Source: Labrenzia sp. VG12
Lineage (GTDB): Bacteria > Pseudomonadota > Alphaproteobacteria > Rhizobiales > Stappiaceae
Assembly (NCBI RefSeq): GCF_002237595.1
Contig: NZ_CP022529.1
Coordinates: 1,426,001 to 1,490,000 of the forward strand
Reading direction: 5' to 3'
DNA length: 64,000 nt
This document shows, piece after piece, positions 1 through 7,677 of the stretch (positions are counted from its first letter, which is position 1; each line of letters starts with the position of its first letter). The notes below the pieces were generated by a model. The model saw only the letters and a program-made list of their open reading frames with translations. It did not search any database and was not told the origin of the DNA. The translations under genes were made by a program, and so were the position numbers.

Positions 1-30
1 GCTGCCAGTCTGCAACCAGGAAAGACGCAC

Positions 31-300
31 ATGAAAAAGATCCCCATTCCGGACGATCCCGCACATGCGGTGACGGCCATCATCGCCTATGCAGGCATCG
101 CCAAGCGGCTGCATCTGGAGCTTTCAAATCACGCCGAAGAAACGGGTGTCGATCTTGACGCGATCCGCCAAGACCTGATGCGGGAAGCCAAGAAGGCGGT
201 GCCGCACGGGGATTTCGCCAGGGACGAGATCGGGGTCTACAAGACCATGTTCCAGGCCATCGACACGATTTTCGAAACAGGCGACCATGAACAAGCCTGA
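31..300 (+). CDS. Small hypothetical protein (89 aa)
   Basis: I do not recognise this 89-residue protein. It is mostly charged and looks helical, with no signal peptide, membrane segment or cysteine. The ATG at 31 is preceded by AGGAAAG about eight bases upstream, a credible ribosome site, and the frame ends in TGA at 298-300. It runs towards the acyl carrier protein gene on the opposite strand, 38 bases away. Its upstream neighbours lie outside the window, so operon membership cannot be judged. No function is proposed. Confidence 0.6.
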   Translation: MKKIPIPDDPAHAVTAIIAYAGIAKRLHLELSNHAEETGVDLDAIRQDLMREAKKAVPHGDFARDEIGVYKTMFQAIDTIFETGDHEQA

Positions 301-303
301 CAT

Positions 304-319
304 GGACGGCAGACCGTCC
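304..319. terminator. Weak hairpin between convergent genes
   Basis: GGACGG-CAGA-CCGTCC forms a 6-bp perfect stem with a 4-base loop in the 38-bp space between two convergent genes. No T run follows on either strand, so termination here is only a guess from position. Confidence 0.25.
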
Positions 320-338
320 TGTGCACCTGTTCCTGCCT

Positions 339-593
339 TCAACGCTTGAGCGCTTCTTCAATCTGACCGGCAAGATCCTGCAAGGTCATTTTGGCCTTTT
401 TGTCATCCAGGGCGCTGAAGACGTCATCCGGCAAAGAACAGCCGAACTCGCGCTCCACGGCCATGACCAGCCCGATGGCATCGAAACTGTCTGCGCCGAG
501 TTTTTCAAGAGTTGCATCGGGTGTCACGATCCAGTTTGAGAGGTTAAGTGTCTGGGCGACAACGGTTCTTGTTCGGCTCTCAATATCTGACAT
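339..593 (-). CDS. Acyl carrier protein, stand-alone
   Basis: An 84-residue acyl carrier protein. The phosphopantetheine attachment site is the serine of GADSFDAIG, residue 36, the same place as in E. coli AcpP. The flanking acidic helix (VEREFGCSLPDDVF) is where partner enzymes usually dock. The usual DSL triplet reads DSF. I take the ATG at 593; a longer in-frame extension upstream has no ACP-like sequence. No fabF, fabD or fabG gene lies nearby, so this is more likely a specialised ACP (for lipid A, a siderophore or a secondary product) than the housekeeping AcpP. The family is sure; the pathway is unknown. Confidence 0.88.
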   Translation of the reverse strand: MSDIESRTRTVVAQTLNLSNWIVTPDATLEKLGADSFDAIGLVMAVEREFGCSLPDDVFSALDDKKAKMTLQDLAGQIEEALKR

Positions 594-750
594 GGACTGA
601 AAACTGCCTGGCGGAAACGGGAACGCGCTTCCTAGTGCTCCCGCCCGAGTACCGCAAGGGAACAATCAACCTTATTCAGACATTTATGCATACATCACTG
701 TCACACAGCCGTGATGAGCGGATGTTTGTTGGACAATCTTCCTGAAGCAC

Positions 751-780
751 AAAAAAGACGCCCAGTCGAAACCGGGCGCC
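751..780 (-). terminator. Rho-independent terminator of the flgJ unit
   Basis: On the minus strand a 10-bp stem with two G-T wobbles (757-766 with 771-780) closes a TTCG tetraloop and is followed by six T (751-756). It lies 54 bp past the stop of the fliL-like gene, so it ends the flgJ/flgN-like/fliL-like unit. Confidence 0.85.
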
Positions 781-834
781 AATTGCCTGAGAGGCTGCAG
801 GACAAAAACGAAAGACCAGGAACGCAGATCACTT

Positions 835-1290
835 TCAATGCGTGATCACGTCCTCCTTGTCGAAATAGTTGAACTCTTCCACCAGGACATCATGCACGAC
901 CTTGCGGCCGAGTCTGCCGTTGGTGGTTTCCTTGAGGTGGACCGTGAGAGCCTCGAGATCGTAGCGCTCCAGGCCACGGAAATCCAGGGTTTCATCGGAA
1001 TAGAGCACCCTGAAGGCTTCGTCGACCAGGAAGGGATGCGGCGGTACCGGCAGCCGGCGTAGCGTGTCTCCATCGGCCGTGAACACCATTTTGATGACCA
1101 CATAGCCCTGCAGGATACCATCGGACAGGATTGGAACATTGACCGGTTTCACGGTCTCGTAGTCGAGCCCGACAAAGGCCGGCTCCTCCTCCCCCACCCG
1201 TTTCTGGGCCGCCAGGTACTGCGTCGTGCCGTACCCGGAGATCAGCATGGTCGCAGACATCCACAAGCCGGCCGCCAGAATCTTGATCAT
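835..1290 (-). CDS. FliL-like membrane-anchored protein
   Basis: A 151-residue protein with one N-terminal membrane anchor (about residues 3-20) and a soluble, probably periplasmic, domain. The pattern of the soluble part (YVVIKMVF strand, a DEAFRVLYSD helix, then a long helix DLEALTVHLKE ending in VLVEEFNYF) resembles FliL, the stator-associated protein, but the match is by shape and not by a signature motif. Its ATG overlaps the stop of the FlgN-like gene by four bases, so it is co-translated with flagellar genes. A clear fliL lies at 20631-21131, so this would be a second, diverged copy. It could also be a family specific to this order. Confidence 0.5.
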   Translation of the reverse strand: MIKILAAGLWMSATMLISGYGTTQYLAAQKRVGEEEPAFVGLDYETVKPVNVPILSDGILQGYVVIKMVFTADGDTLRRLPVPPHPFLVDEAFRVLYSDETLDFRGLERYDLEALTVHLKETTNGRLGRKVVHDVLVEEFNYFDKEDVITH

Positions 1291-1730
1291 CGGGCACGCT
1301 CCGGAAACGGGGCCTGATAGGTGCCGTCGCTGTCAAAATCGATCATCGTCCGCGACATCAGCTGCACCACTTCGGAAACTGCATTCATGTGCAGCTCCAG
1401 AAGGCCGATATTTTCTTCCAGGACCTGTTTGAAATCGGCAAGCTCGGCCTTGAGTTCGTCCGAATAGGCGGCCGGCGGCACCAGCGAACGGGCGCGCATC
1501 AGATCCAGCAACGCCTGGCTCTTGCCGTATTCGTAGGTCTTGAGATCGGTGGTCGGGTCAGCCCGAAGCGCTCTTGTTTCGTCCCGCACCGCCTCGATCG
1601 CGCGTTTGACGGCCACCGTCAGCGGTGTGGAGCGCGCCGGATCCGGCCGGTGCGCCTGAACGACGACGCCGGAGGCGGCAGGTTCCGGTCCAGTGGTGTC
1701 AATCTGAGCGGTTTCCGGGCTTGAATCCAT
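1287..1730 (-). CDS. FlgN-like flagellar chaperone candidate
   Basis: A 147-residue soluble protein. The N-terminal third is Pro/Ala/Thr-rich and probably disordered. Residues 40-130 are helical, with the stretch EENIGLLELHMNAVSEVV typical of FlgN, the export chaperone of the hook-filament proteins FlgK and FlgL. Both ends are tightly coupled: its ATG overlaps the TAA of flgJ (TAATG), and its stop overlaps the next ATG. A chaperone role would fit because flgK and flgL are in the same block. The sequence support is modest, so treat the name as provisional. Confidence 0.5.
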   Translation of the reverse strand: MDSSPETAQIDTTGPEPAASGVVVQAHRPDPARSTPLTVAVKRAIEAVRDETRALRADPTTDLKTYEYGKSQALLDLMRARSLVPPAAYSDELKAELADFKQVLEENIGLLELHMNAVSEVVQLMSRTMIDFDSDGTYQAPFPERAR

Positions 1731-2170
1731 TATGCCGTATCTCCCTTGTCAGCTGTCGCCTGGCTCAGGCTGTCATTGATCATGTCGGCGATCCCGACGC
1801 CGCCGCTTGCTGCCAACTGGGTCGCGACCTGCTCTGCGAGCATCGACTTCCAGATCTCTCCGGAAGATCCCTTGCCGAAGACCTGCTCAGCGTCATCCGG
1901 CAGCATCGTCTCTACAAACTGGGTGAGGATCATCGCTTCAAAATCTTCGCCCGGCGATTGTGCAGCCGTGGCCGCGACCGCCCCATTAGAACGGAAGCTG
2001 CTTCCAACCTCAAAGGCACGGGTCGAAGCATCCTGGAATGCCAGAGCGAACCCTGCGCCCGATCCGCCTGTGGCAATGCTGCGCAATCGGCTGGTCGCTT
2101 GCCTGAGCTCCACCGGATCGGCGGCTTTGGCGACATCCAGGATCAGGTCTGAGGGAGGTGAGATCGCCAT
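1730..2170 (-). CDS. flgJ: FlgJ-type rod-binding protein (single domain)
   Basis: A 146-residue protein whose C-terminal half (about 60-125) matches the rod-binding domain of FlgJ: DFEAMILTQFVETMLP, then an amphipathic helix around MLAEQVATQLA and a GGVGIADMI end. In enteric bacteria FlgJ also carries a muramidase domain; it is absent here, as in Rhizobium and Caulobacter (CheL). The separate lytic transglycosylase at 11697-12266 probably supplies that activity. FlgJ scaffolds rod assembly in the periplasm. It is first of three overlapping genes and has its own copy of the shared flagellar promoter element and a long inverted repeat upstream. Confidence 0.85.
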   Translation of the reverse strand: MAISPPSDLILDVAKAADPVELRQATSRLRSIATGGSGAGFALAFQDASTRAFEVGSSFRSNGAVAATAAQSPGEDFEAMILTQFVETMLPDDAEQVFGKGSSGEIWKSMLAEQVATQLAASGGVGIADMINDSLSQATADKGDTA

Positions 2171-2195
2171 GGTTGGCTCCTAGTGAAGATCAGTT

Positions 2196-2257
2196 GCAAA
2201 CAAGACCCGGCGGGTGACAGGCAAGGCAAGCAATGGGCTCTGCCGGGCCTCGTTTGC
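2196..2257 (-). promoter_or_regulatory. Long imperfect inverted repeat in the flgJ leader
   Basis: Arms 2196-2211 and 2242-2257 match at 14 of 16 positions when one is reverse-complemented, with 30 bases between them. It lies between the promoter-like element and the flgJ start, so it would fold in the 5' untranslated RNA, ending about 25 bases before the start codon. It could be an attenuator, an RNA-stability stem or a protein site. The whole 2171-2511 stretch holds no credible gene. Confidence 0.45.
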
Positions 2258-2265
2258 AGGATCAT

Positions 2266-2294
2266 GTCTAGCCCGTTGAGCTTGCTTGGAGCTT
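2266..2294 (-). promoter_or_regulatory. Shared flagellar promoter element, flgJ copy
   Basis: Plus-strand GCTT at 2280-2283 and GCTT at 2291-2294, starts 11 bp apart, matching the element upstream of the six other flagellar units. In the transcription direction a CTAGAC hexamer (2271-2266) follows eight bases after the AAGC half. It sits 109 bp before flgJ, farther than most copies. Confidence 0.6.
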
Positions 2295-2511
2295 GTGTGG
2301 TGATTGGGCGGGCAAATGGAATTTCCTGGCCCGGTTGAAAGGTTTGACGCAGAAGATCAAAGCCGTCTTGCGTCCCTCCAAGATGGGGTAAATAGGCCCT
2401 GCACTGTCGTTGCAAACCTCTGAAAACAGGAAGGTTTCCTGCAGTTTGGCGCCTCGTTTCCGAACAATTTCATCCCACCATGTCACGCAAGTGAAGGGGG
2501 CCTGACCCTGG

Positions 2512-2892
2512 CTAACCGTAACGCCGCTCCAGCAGCTCAAGCAGATCCCGTTCCTCTTCCGCACGCTGTTCTTCGCCGCGCATCCTGGCAAGACGTTCGG
2601 ACATCAGTTTCAACATCAGGCGCTGGCGGTCATATTCGGAATTGACCTTGTCCCTTGCCTCCGAGAGACGCGACATTTCTTCGATAATCCGCCGCAGACG
2701 CTCGGCCGCATTGGCAATGAAGCGGTCATGTTGCGCCAGGTCGCCGCTGGAAAGCGCCAGCAGGATACGCCGTTCCTTTTCACTCAACTGGTAGACCTGG
2801 GCATCGAGCTTCTGCAGAAGCCAAGAGGAAAACAGGAAAATCTGCTTCTGCATCCGGAACAAGCGTTCGATTTCCTGACTGTTGCGAGCCAT
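2512..2892 (-). CDS. FliJ-like coiled-coil protein
   Basis: A 126-residue, highly charged, almost wholly helical protein with long heptad-like runs (for example RLRRIIEEMSRLSEARDKVN and EEQRAEEERDLLELLERRYG). Size, charge and helicity fit FliJ, the soluble stalk that connects the FliI ATPase to FlhA in the flagellar export machine. It lies 27 bp downstream of fliR in the flhA-fliR unit, beside the gate components it would touch. No diagnostic residue can be cited, because FliJ proteins are conserved mainly in coiled-coil pattern. Confidence 0.55.
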   Translation of the reverse strand: MARNSQEIERLFRMQKQIFLFSSWLLQKLDAQVYQLSEKERRILLALSSGDLAQHDRFIANAAERLRRIIEEMSRLSEARDKVNSEYDRQRLMLKLMSERLARMRGEEQRAEEERDLLELLERRYG

Positions 2893-2919
2893 CGACCTGA
2901 GAACCTTTCACGGCTGGGG

Positions 2920-3696
2920 TCAGCCGAACTGGAGCCATTGGAAGTAGCTGTCGAGGAAGATCATGACGGCTTCCGCGACAACGAGATAGAGAAAGTAGAG
3001 ACCGCCCGCGATTACAAACGGCATGGAGATGAAGTAGACCGGGATGGTCGGCGTCAGCTTGTTGATCAGGCCGACCGCGAAATTGACCACCACGGTGTAG
3101 ACGATGAATGGGCTGCAGACCCTGAGTGCCAGAAGGAAGGTGCGTCCCAGCTGTTCGGCGAATTGCTCAAGACTGGCGACAGCGGCAAGTGGTTGGCCGG
3201 GCGGTATAGCCTCATAAGACGCCACCAAGCCGCGCAGGATTTCCCAATGCTGGTTGGTGATAAACACCATCGCGGTTGCCGTCACGGTGAACAGGCTTGC
3301 CACCGGCGGCAAGGTGTCCGTTCCGTCAATCGGCATGCCCGGCATGTTGGACAGGCCGATTGCCATGGAGACCAGCGTGGTCAGTGTCTCCAGGGCCGCC
3401 AGAAAGATCCGGCCGAGGAAACCGATAAAGGCGCCGGTCAGGATTTCCGCGCCGATGAACCAGGCCACCGTCCCGAGCTGCTCGTCGGGCAGCGATGCCT
3501 GGATACCGGGAACGAGCAGCGGTGACAGGGCCAGTGATATCGACAGGGCCACGAACAGGCGCACGCGTGCCGGGATCCGGTTGCTGCCGAACCCCGGAAT
3601 GATCATCAGGCAGGCCCCAATTCGGCAGAACAGCAGAAAAACGGCCAGCAGCACGGATGCACTGAAGGTGCTGAAGAAGAGCCCGCCCGAAATCAC
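2920..3696 (-). CDS. fliR: Flagellar export gate protein FliR
   Basis: A 258-residue integral membrane protein with about six hydrophobic segments. The FliR hallmarks are visible: FCRIGACLMIIPGFG near the N-terminus, the charged step RIPARVRLFVALSISLALSP, and GAEILTGAFIGFLGR in the middle. FliR forms the FliPQR export channel in the inner membrane. The start is GTG (3694-3696) overlapping the TGA of flhA, so the two are translationally coupled. Next downstream is the FliJ-like gene. Confidence 0.95.
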   Translation of the reverse strand: MISGGLFFSTFSASVLLAVFLLFCRIGACLMIIPGFGSNRIPARVRLFVALSISLALSPLLVPGIQASLPDEQLGTVAWFIGAEILTGAFIGFLGRIFLAALETLTTLVSMAIGLSNMPGMPIDGTDTLPPVASLFTVTATAMVFITNQHWEILRGLVASYEAIPPGQPLAAVASLEQFAEQLGRTFLLALRVCSPFIVYTVVVNFAVGLINKLTPTIPVYFISMPFVIAGGLYFLYLVVAEAVMIFLDSYFQWLQFG

Positions 3697-5783
3697 GACA
3701 CGGTTCCAAGCGCGGAGACATCGACACCGCGGGCAATCTCCAGATGCGAAAGAACCGGCAAGGTCGGGAACATGCGCTCCACGATCATGCGCACATAAGG
3801 CCTTGCATCCGGTGCGGCCACGATGGCAAAGCGGCTGCCCTGCTTCATGTGTTTCTTGACCGCATCGGACATCTGCGTGCCGAAATCCTCAACCAGCTGA
3901 GGCTCGATATCGAATTCTACAACATCGCCCTTGGCATCGCGCTTCAAGGCATTGTGGAAGGCGAGATCCCAGCGGTTGCCGAGCCGGAGCACCTGCAGCG
4001 GGCCGCCTTCGGCGAGATCGCCGCAGATCTGCTGGGCAATGCGCATGCGCACATGTTCCACCACCTGCTCGGAGCGGCGTACATGCGGCACGATTTCGGC
4101 GATCGCCTCCAGGATCAGGTTCAGATTGCGGATCGACACCCGTTCGGCCAGCAGAAGCTTGAGAACCGCCTGCAGACCGGAAAAGGAAGTGTGCGCCGGG
4201 CAGATGTCATCGAGCAGCTTCTGGTATTCCGGGTCCAGCCGGTCGAACAGTTTGCGCATGTCCTTGTAGGACAGGAGTTGCGGCAGGTTGTTGCGGATCA
4301 CTTCGCTCAGGTGTGTCAGGATCACGGTGATGTTTTCCGCCGGCATCAGGCCGCGGCGCTTCAGTTCATCCTTGTAGGCCTGGGGTACCCAGTAGGCGGT
4401 CATGCCGAACGCCGGTTCGCGGGTCTCGTCTGCGGGTACCGGCAGTGTTGCATCGCTGTTCGGGATCACCAGCAGTTCGCCGACCTTCAGCTGCTGCGAG
4501 GTGATGATCGTGCCGTGGATCTTGATCTGGTAGCTCTTCGGGTCAAGCGTCAGACTGTCGGTCACCCTTATATCGGGCACGACAAAACCATATTGCTCGG
4601 CGAATTTCCGGCGCATCTTGGCAACACGCCTGGAGAGTTCACCGGTCCTGGTCATCAGGTCGGCCGACAATTGTTTGCCGAGAACCAGTTCGACCTCGGC
4701 CGATTTCAGCGTTTCCTTGACGGAATCCTTTTCTTCCAGCTTGGCCTGCTCTTCCGCCTCACGCTGTTTTTCCTCTGCAACCTTCTTCTGGGCCGCCATG
4801 CGCCGCGGGATGGTGTAGCCGATAAACCCCATCAGGCCGGCCAGCAGGAGGAAAGGCAGCATCGGCAGTCCCGGCATCAGCGCAAAGACACCCATCAGGA
4901 TTGCGGCCACAAAGAGTGCGCGCGGATAAGCGCCCAACTGGCCGAGAACGGCCTTGTCGGCTGACCCGCGCGTCCCGCCCTTGGAGACCAGGAGACCGGC
5001 TGCAAGAGAGACAATCAGTGCCGGGATCTGGGATACGAGACCATCGCCAACAGACAGTTTGGTGAAGACGTCCGATGCGCTGGCAACGGTCATGTCATAG
5101 CGCGTCACACCAATGATGATGCCGCCGAGAATATTCACCGCTGTGATGATCAGGCCGGCAATGGCATCGCCGCGCACGAATTTGGAGGCACCGTCCATTG
5201 CACCGAAAAAGGAGCTTTCCTCTTCCAGTTCCTTGCGCCGCCGCTGCGCTTCCTTTTCGTCGATCAGACCGGCGGAAAGATCCGCGTCAATCGCCATCTG
5301 CTTGCCCGGAATGGCATCAAGCGTGAACCGGGCGCCGACTTCCGCGATACGGGTCGCGCCCTTGGTGATGACGAGGAAGTTCACGGTCACCAGGATCGCG
5401 AAGACGATCAGGCCGATGACAAAATCACCACTCATGACGAATTGCGAAAAGCCGTTGATGACGTATCCCGCCGCATTCAGCCCTTCGTGACCATTGGCCA
5501 GGATCACCCGCGTGGTGGCGATGTTGAGCGACAGGCGCAACATGGTCGCGATCAACAGGATTGTCGGGAAGGAGGAGAAGTCGAGAGGCTTCTGGATCCA
5601 GAGCGCCACCATCAGGATGAGCACCGACAGGGCGATCGACATGGCCAGGCCGATATCGATCAGGAAAGTCGGGATCGGCAGGAACAGCACCGCCAGGATG
5701 ACAACAATACCGAGCGCAAAAGCAACGTCCCGGCGGCTGTCCGGCGCGCCCTCGGCAACCGGCGAAAGGGAGGTGTCTGTCAT
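3693..5783 (-). CDS. flhA: Flagellar export gate protein FlhA
   Basis: A 696-residue export-gate protein, the family's usual length. The N-terminal third holds about eight membrane segments and the conserved FHIPEP-type region (ATRIAEVGARFTLDAIPGKQMAIDADL), followed by the linker and the cytosolic domain that docks chaperone-substrate complexes. I choose the ATG at 5783 because GAGGA lies five bases before it; a start 18 bases upstream has no such site. It opens its own unit with fliR and the fliJ-like gene, driven by the promoter-like element at 5817-5845. Confidence 0.97.
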   Translation of the reverse strand: MTDTSLSPVAEGAPDSRRDVAFALGIVVILAVLFLPIPTFLIDIGLAMSIALSVLILMVALWIQKPLDFSSFPTILLIATMLRLSLNIATTRVILANGHEGLNAAGYVINGFSQFVMSGDFVIGLIVFAILVTVNFLVITKGATRIAEVGARFTLDAIPGKQMAIDADLSAGLIDEKEAQRRRKELEEESSFFGAMDGASKFVRGDAIAGLIITAVNILGGIIIGVTRYDMTVASASDVFTKLSVGDGLVSQIPALIVSLAAGLLVSKGGTRGSADKAVLGQLGAYPRALFVAAILMGVFALMPGLPMLPFLLLAGLMGFIGYTIPRRMAAQKKVAEEKQREAEEQAKLEEKDSVKETLKSAEVELVLGKQLSADLMTRTGELSRRVAKMRRKFAEQYGFVVPDIRVTDSLTLDPKSYQIKIHGTIITSQQLKVGELLVIPNSDATLPVPADETREPAFGMTAYWVPQAYKDELKRRGLMPAENITVILTHLSEVIRNNLPQLLSYKDMRKLFDRLDPEYQKLLDDICPAHTSFSGLQAVLKLLLAERVSIRNLNLILEAIAEIVPHVRRSEQVVEHVRMRIAQQICGDLAEGGPLQVLRLGNRWDLAFHNALKRDAKGDVVEFDIEPQLVEDFGTQMSDAVKKHMKQGSRFAIVAAPDARPYVRMIVERMFPTLPVLSHLEIARGVDVSALGTVS

Positions 5784-5816
5784 GCCGTTCCTCTGTTGCA
5801 TGTCTATCGACTGGCA

Positions 5817-5845
5817 ACCTCGCGCCCGAAGCTTGCGCGAGGCTT
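5817..5845 (-). promoter_or_regulatory. Shared flagellar promoter element, flhA copy
   Basis: Plus-strand GCTT at 5831-5834 and GCTT at 5842-5845, 11 bp apart, 47 bp upstream of the flhA ATG. The spacer GCGCGAG is close to those of the fliF, flgE and flagellin copies. The -10-like hexamer position reads CGAGGT. Confidence 0.6.
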
Positions 5846-5901
5846 TTTGTGAGGCGGATAATCAGGGAGAAGTTTGTTTGACTGCGCAGCAGCAGCAACG
5901 G

Positions 5902-5941
5902 GCGTCACCCCGGACAAGCGCCGCGCAGAGCCGGGGCCCAC
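5902..5941. repeat. Palindromic interspersed-repeat-like element
   Basis: CCCCGG (5908-5913) and CCGGGG (5931-5936) bracket an inner GCG-CCG-CGC hairpin. The wording (GTCACCCCGGACAAGCGC and then GAGCCGGGGCCCA) looks like an extragenic palindrome I recall as frequent in alphaproteobacterial genomes. Only this copy is in the window. It lies between fliQ and flhA in a 296-bp non-coding stretch that otherwise holds only the flhA promoter element. Confidence 0.5.
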
Positions 5942-6079
5942 TCGCAAAACTGTTCGCCAAAGTCAGGGTGTTTTTCCGAAAAGGCAGCTGCAAAATTCCA
6001 TGTCTCTGGAATGCGCGCCCTCGGCTCGCCCGGGGTAAAACCGAGGATTTCGGCGACCCCGGTTACATCAGGAAAATCG

Positions 6080-6346
6080 CTAGAACCCGGTTTCGATCCG
6101 GCTGTAAATCAATGTCGTCAGCGTATAGATCTGGCCACCGATAAACGGACCGGCGACCACGATCATTACCAGAATGGCAACGATCTTGGGAATGAAGGTC
6201 AGGGTGATTTCCTGGACCTGGGTCAAGGCCTGCAACAGCGCAATGCCGATACCCACGACCATGGCAGGCACAATGGCGGGGGCAGAGCCGACCAGGATCG
6301 TCCAGATTGCGGACCTGACCAGGTCCAGGGCATCAACTTCATTCAT
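6080..6346 (-). CDS. fliQ: Flagellar export gate protein FliQ
   Basis: An 88-residue protein with two membrane hairpin helices, the standard FliQ layout. The phrases VGIGIALLQALTQVQEITLTFIPK and then a second hydrophobic helix LVMIVVAGPF are typical. FliQ assembles around FliP and FliR in the export channel. It is the last gene of the flgE-flgK-flgL-flaF-flbT-flgD-fliQ unit, 14 bp after flgD. The next gene, flhA, has its own promoter-like element. Confidence 0.95.
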   Translation of the reverse strand: MNEVDALDLVRSAIWTILVGSAPAIVPAMVVGIGIALLQALTQVQEITLTFIPKIVAILVMIVVAGPFIGGQIYTLTTLIYSRIETGF

Positions 6347-6360
6347 CGGGTCTCAAGTCC

Positions 6361-6756
6361 TCAGGAAATGGTTACACCTGGCCCAAGCAGAATGCCCTCA
6401 CCATTGTCGAGACCGAGCACCGTGCCATCCGAATAGACTTCGACACGTTCCACAACACCGGTGGTCCCGCCCGGATCGGTGACCGTACGCCCGATCAGGT
6501 CATCAACCTGACCGAAGGACATGTTGGTCAGCAGGGTTTCGAGCTTGGCATTGGTCTGGATACCCTGCTCGACTTGACTGAAGCTTGCGAGCTGAGACAG
6601 CTGCTCCGTGGCATCCATCGGATTGGTGGGATCCTGGTTCTGCATCTGCGCCATCATCAGCTGCAGAAACATGTCGTAGTCCACGGTCAGCTTCTGCTGC
6701 GCCGCAGCTGCCGATCCGGCGGCCTGCGTTCCCGTTACACCTTCAACGCTTGTCAT
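6361..6756 (-). CDS. flgD: Flagellar hook-capping protein FlgD
   Basis: A 131-residue FlgD. The N-terminal signature is clear: DYDMFLQLMMAQMQNQDPTNP followed by TEQLSQLASFSQVEQG. FlgD caps the growing hook and lets FlgE subunits polymerise. Compared with enteric FlgD (about 230 residues) the C-terminal domain is short, which is normal for Rhizobiales. It sits between flbT and fliQ. Confidence 0.93.
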   Translation of the reverse strand: MTSVEGVTGTQAAGSAAAAQQKLTVDYDMFLQLMMAQMQNQDPTNPMDATEQLSQLASFSQVEQGIQTNAKLETLLTNMSFGQVDDLIGRTVTDPGGTTGVVERVEVYSDGTVLGLDNGEGILLGPGVTIS

Positions 6757-6776
6757 TGGGGGTCTCCTTGAACTGT

Positions 6777-7271
6777 TCAGACGACAGCCAGTTGCGGTCC
6801 GTTGTGAAATCGGCTCGGTGCGGGCCTCGGCGCGCTCGTCGCCCCGTTGCCACCCTGACCGTTCCGGTTGGATCGGCCCGCCTGGCTTTTTTCCGACATC
6901 ATCAGGTTCGCTTCGATCGGATAAAGCGCCCGGACGACCTTCATGGCTTCAAACCAGCGCTCTGCCTTGGCCAGCTCATCAACCTCGTCGAGGCGCACCA
7001 GAATTTCCCGCGTCGAGAAGGCTGATTTCACCGACCCGAGCACAAGATGGAACATGTCCTGGACCGCGGGCGCCGACACCGGATCGATGATCATGGTCTG
7101 CAGGATGAAATAAAGCTGACGCAGCGGCGTTGTTGCATCCTCCGGCTGCAGCACATGGGCTTCCAGCAGAAAGACGGCATCATTCATGAGTTCGATGTTG
7201 GTTTTCTTGTCAGCCCGGATCACCGCGCCGTTGATGAACAGGCGCTCGCCCGCTTTCAGTCCGATTTTCAT
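6777..7271 (-). CDS. flbT: Flagellin post-transcriptional regulator FlbT
   Basis: A 164-residue FlbT. The core reads MKIGLKAGERLFINGAVIR, then an LLEAHVLQPEDATTPLRQLYF segment, then YPIEANLM. A Gly/Asn/Arg-rich tail of about 30 residues follows. In Caulobacter FlbT binds the flagellin mRNA leader and promotes its decay when the hook is incomplete; in Brucella it acts positively. Its neighbour is flaF, its usual antagonist. The structured flagellin leader at 19631-19696 is a natural target. Confidence 0.95.
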   Translation of the reverse strand: MKIGLKAGERLFINGAVIRADKKTNIELMNDAVFLLEAHVLQPEDATTPLRQLYFILQTMIIDPVSAPAVQDMFHLVLGSVKSAFSTREILVRLDEVDELAKAERWFEAMKVVRALYPIEANLMMSEKSQAGRSNRNGQGGNGATSAPRPAPSRFHNGPQLAVV

Positions 7272-7275
7272 AAGT

Positions 7276-7626
7276 TTACCCGTCCAGGCTGTCGCGGATG
7301 ATGGAGTTGATCTGGATGATGTCGGAGAAATCCTCCTGCTCCCACTGGCGCAGGGCTTCGACCTCTTTCAGCACCCAGATACCGACCGAGATCAGGTTGG
7401 CTCGTGTCTCGATGGGCAGCTCGTTGGCGTCGTCCGCCAGGTGTTCCAGGAAGTAGCTCCAAAGCCGCCTTGTGTAGAACAGGGCGTCGACGGCTTCCGG
7501 CGACTTGACCCCGCGCTCCTTGGCGACATTGAGCTTGTCGATCACGATCGACATGGCCTCGTGTTCATTGAGCCGCTGATCAGAGCAGAGATCATCCATA
7601 ACCTCGGCATAGGACAGATTGTACAT
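7276..7626 (-). CDS. flaF: Flagellin synthesis regulator FlaF
   Basis: A 116-residue FlaF, recognised by its small helical fold and the segment TRRLWSYFLEHLADDANELPIETRANLISVGIWV. I start at the ATG at 7626: GAGAGG lies four bases upstream, while the longer frame would need a TTG. FlaF supports flagellin synthesis or secretion and works with FlbT, whose gene starts 4 bp downstream. It follows flgL by 51 bp. Confidence 0.93.
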   Translation of the reverse strand: MYNLSYAEVMDDLCSDQRLNEHEAMSIVIDKLNVAKERGVKSPEAVDALFYTRRLWSYFLEHLADDANELPIETRANLISVGIWVLKEVEALRQWEQEDFSDIIQINSIIRDSLDG

Positions 7627-7677
7627 GGGCCCTCTCAAGCTTGAGTTTGATAAATCATGTCAGGCACTTGGCCGGTG

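Noticed and set aside
2143..2591. Short minus-strand frames in the gap between the fliJ-like gene and flgJ
   Set aside because: They overlap the fliJ-like gene or the flgJ start, have no ribosome site, and cover the promoter element; treated as non-coding.
3744..4964. Open frame of 406 codons opposite flhA
   Set aside because: Antisense to a conserved export-gate gene, with a composition unlike a real protein.
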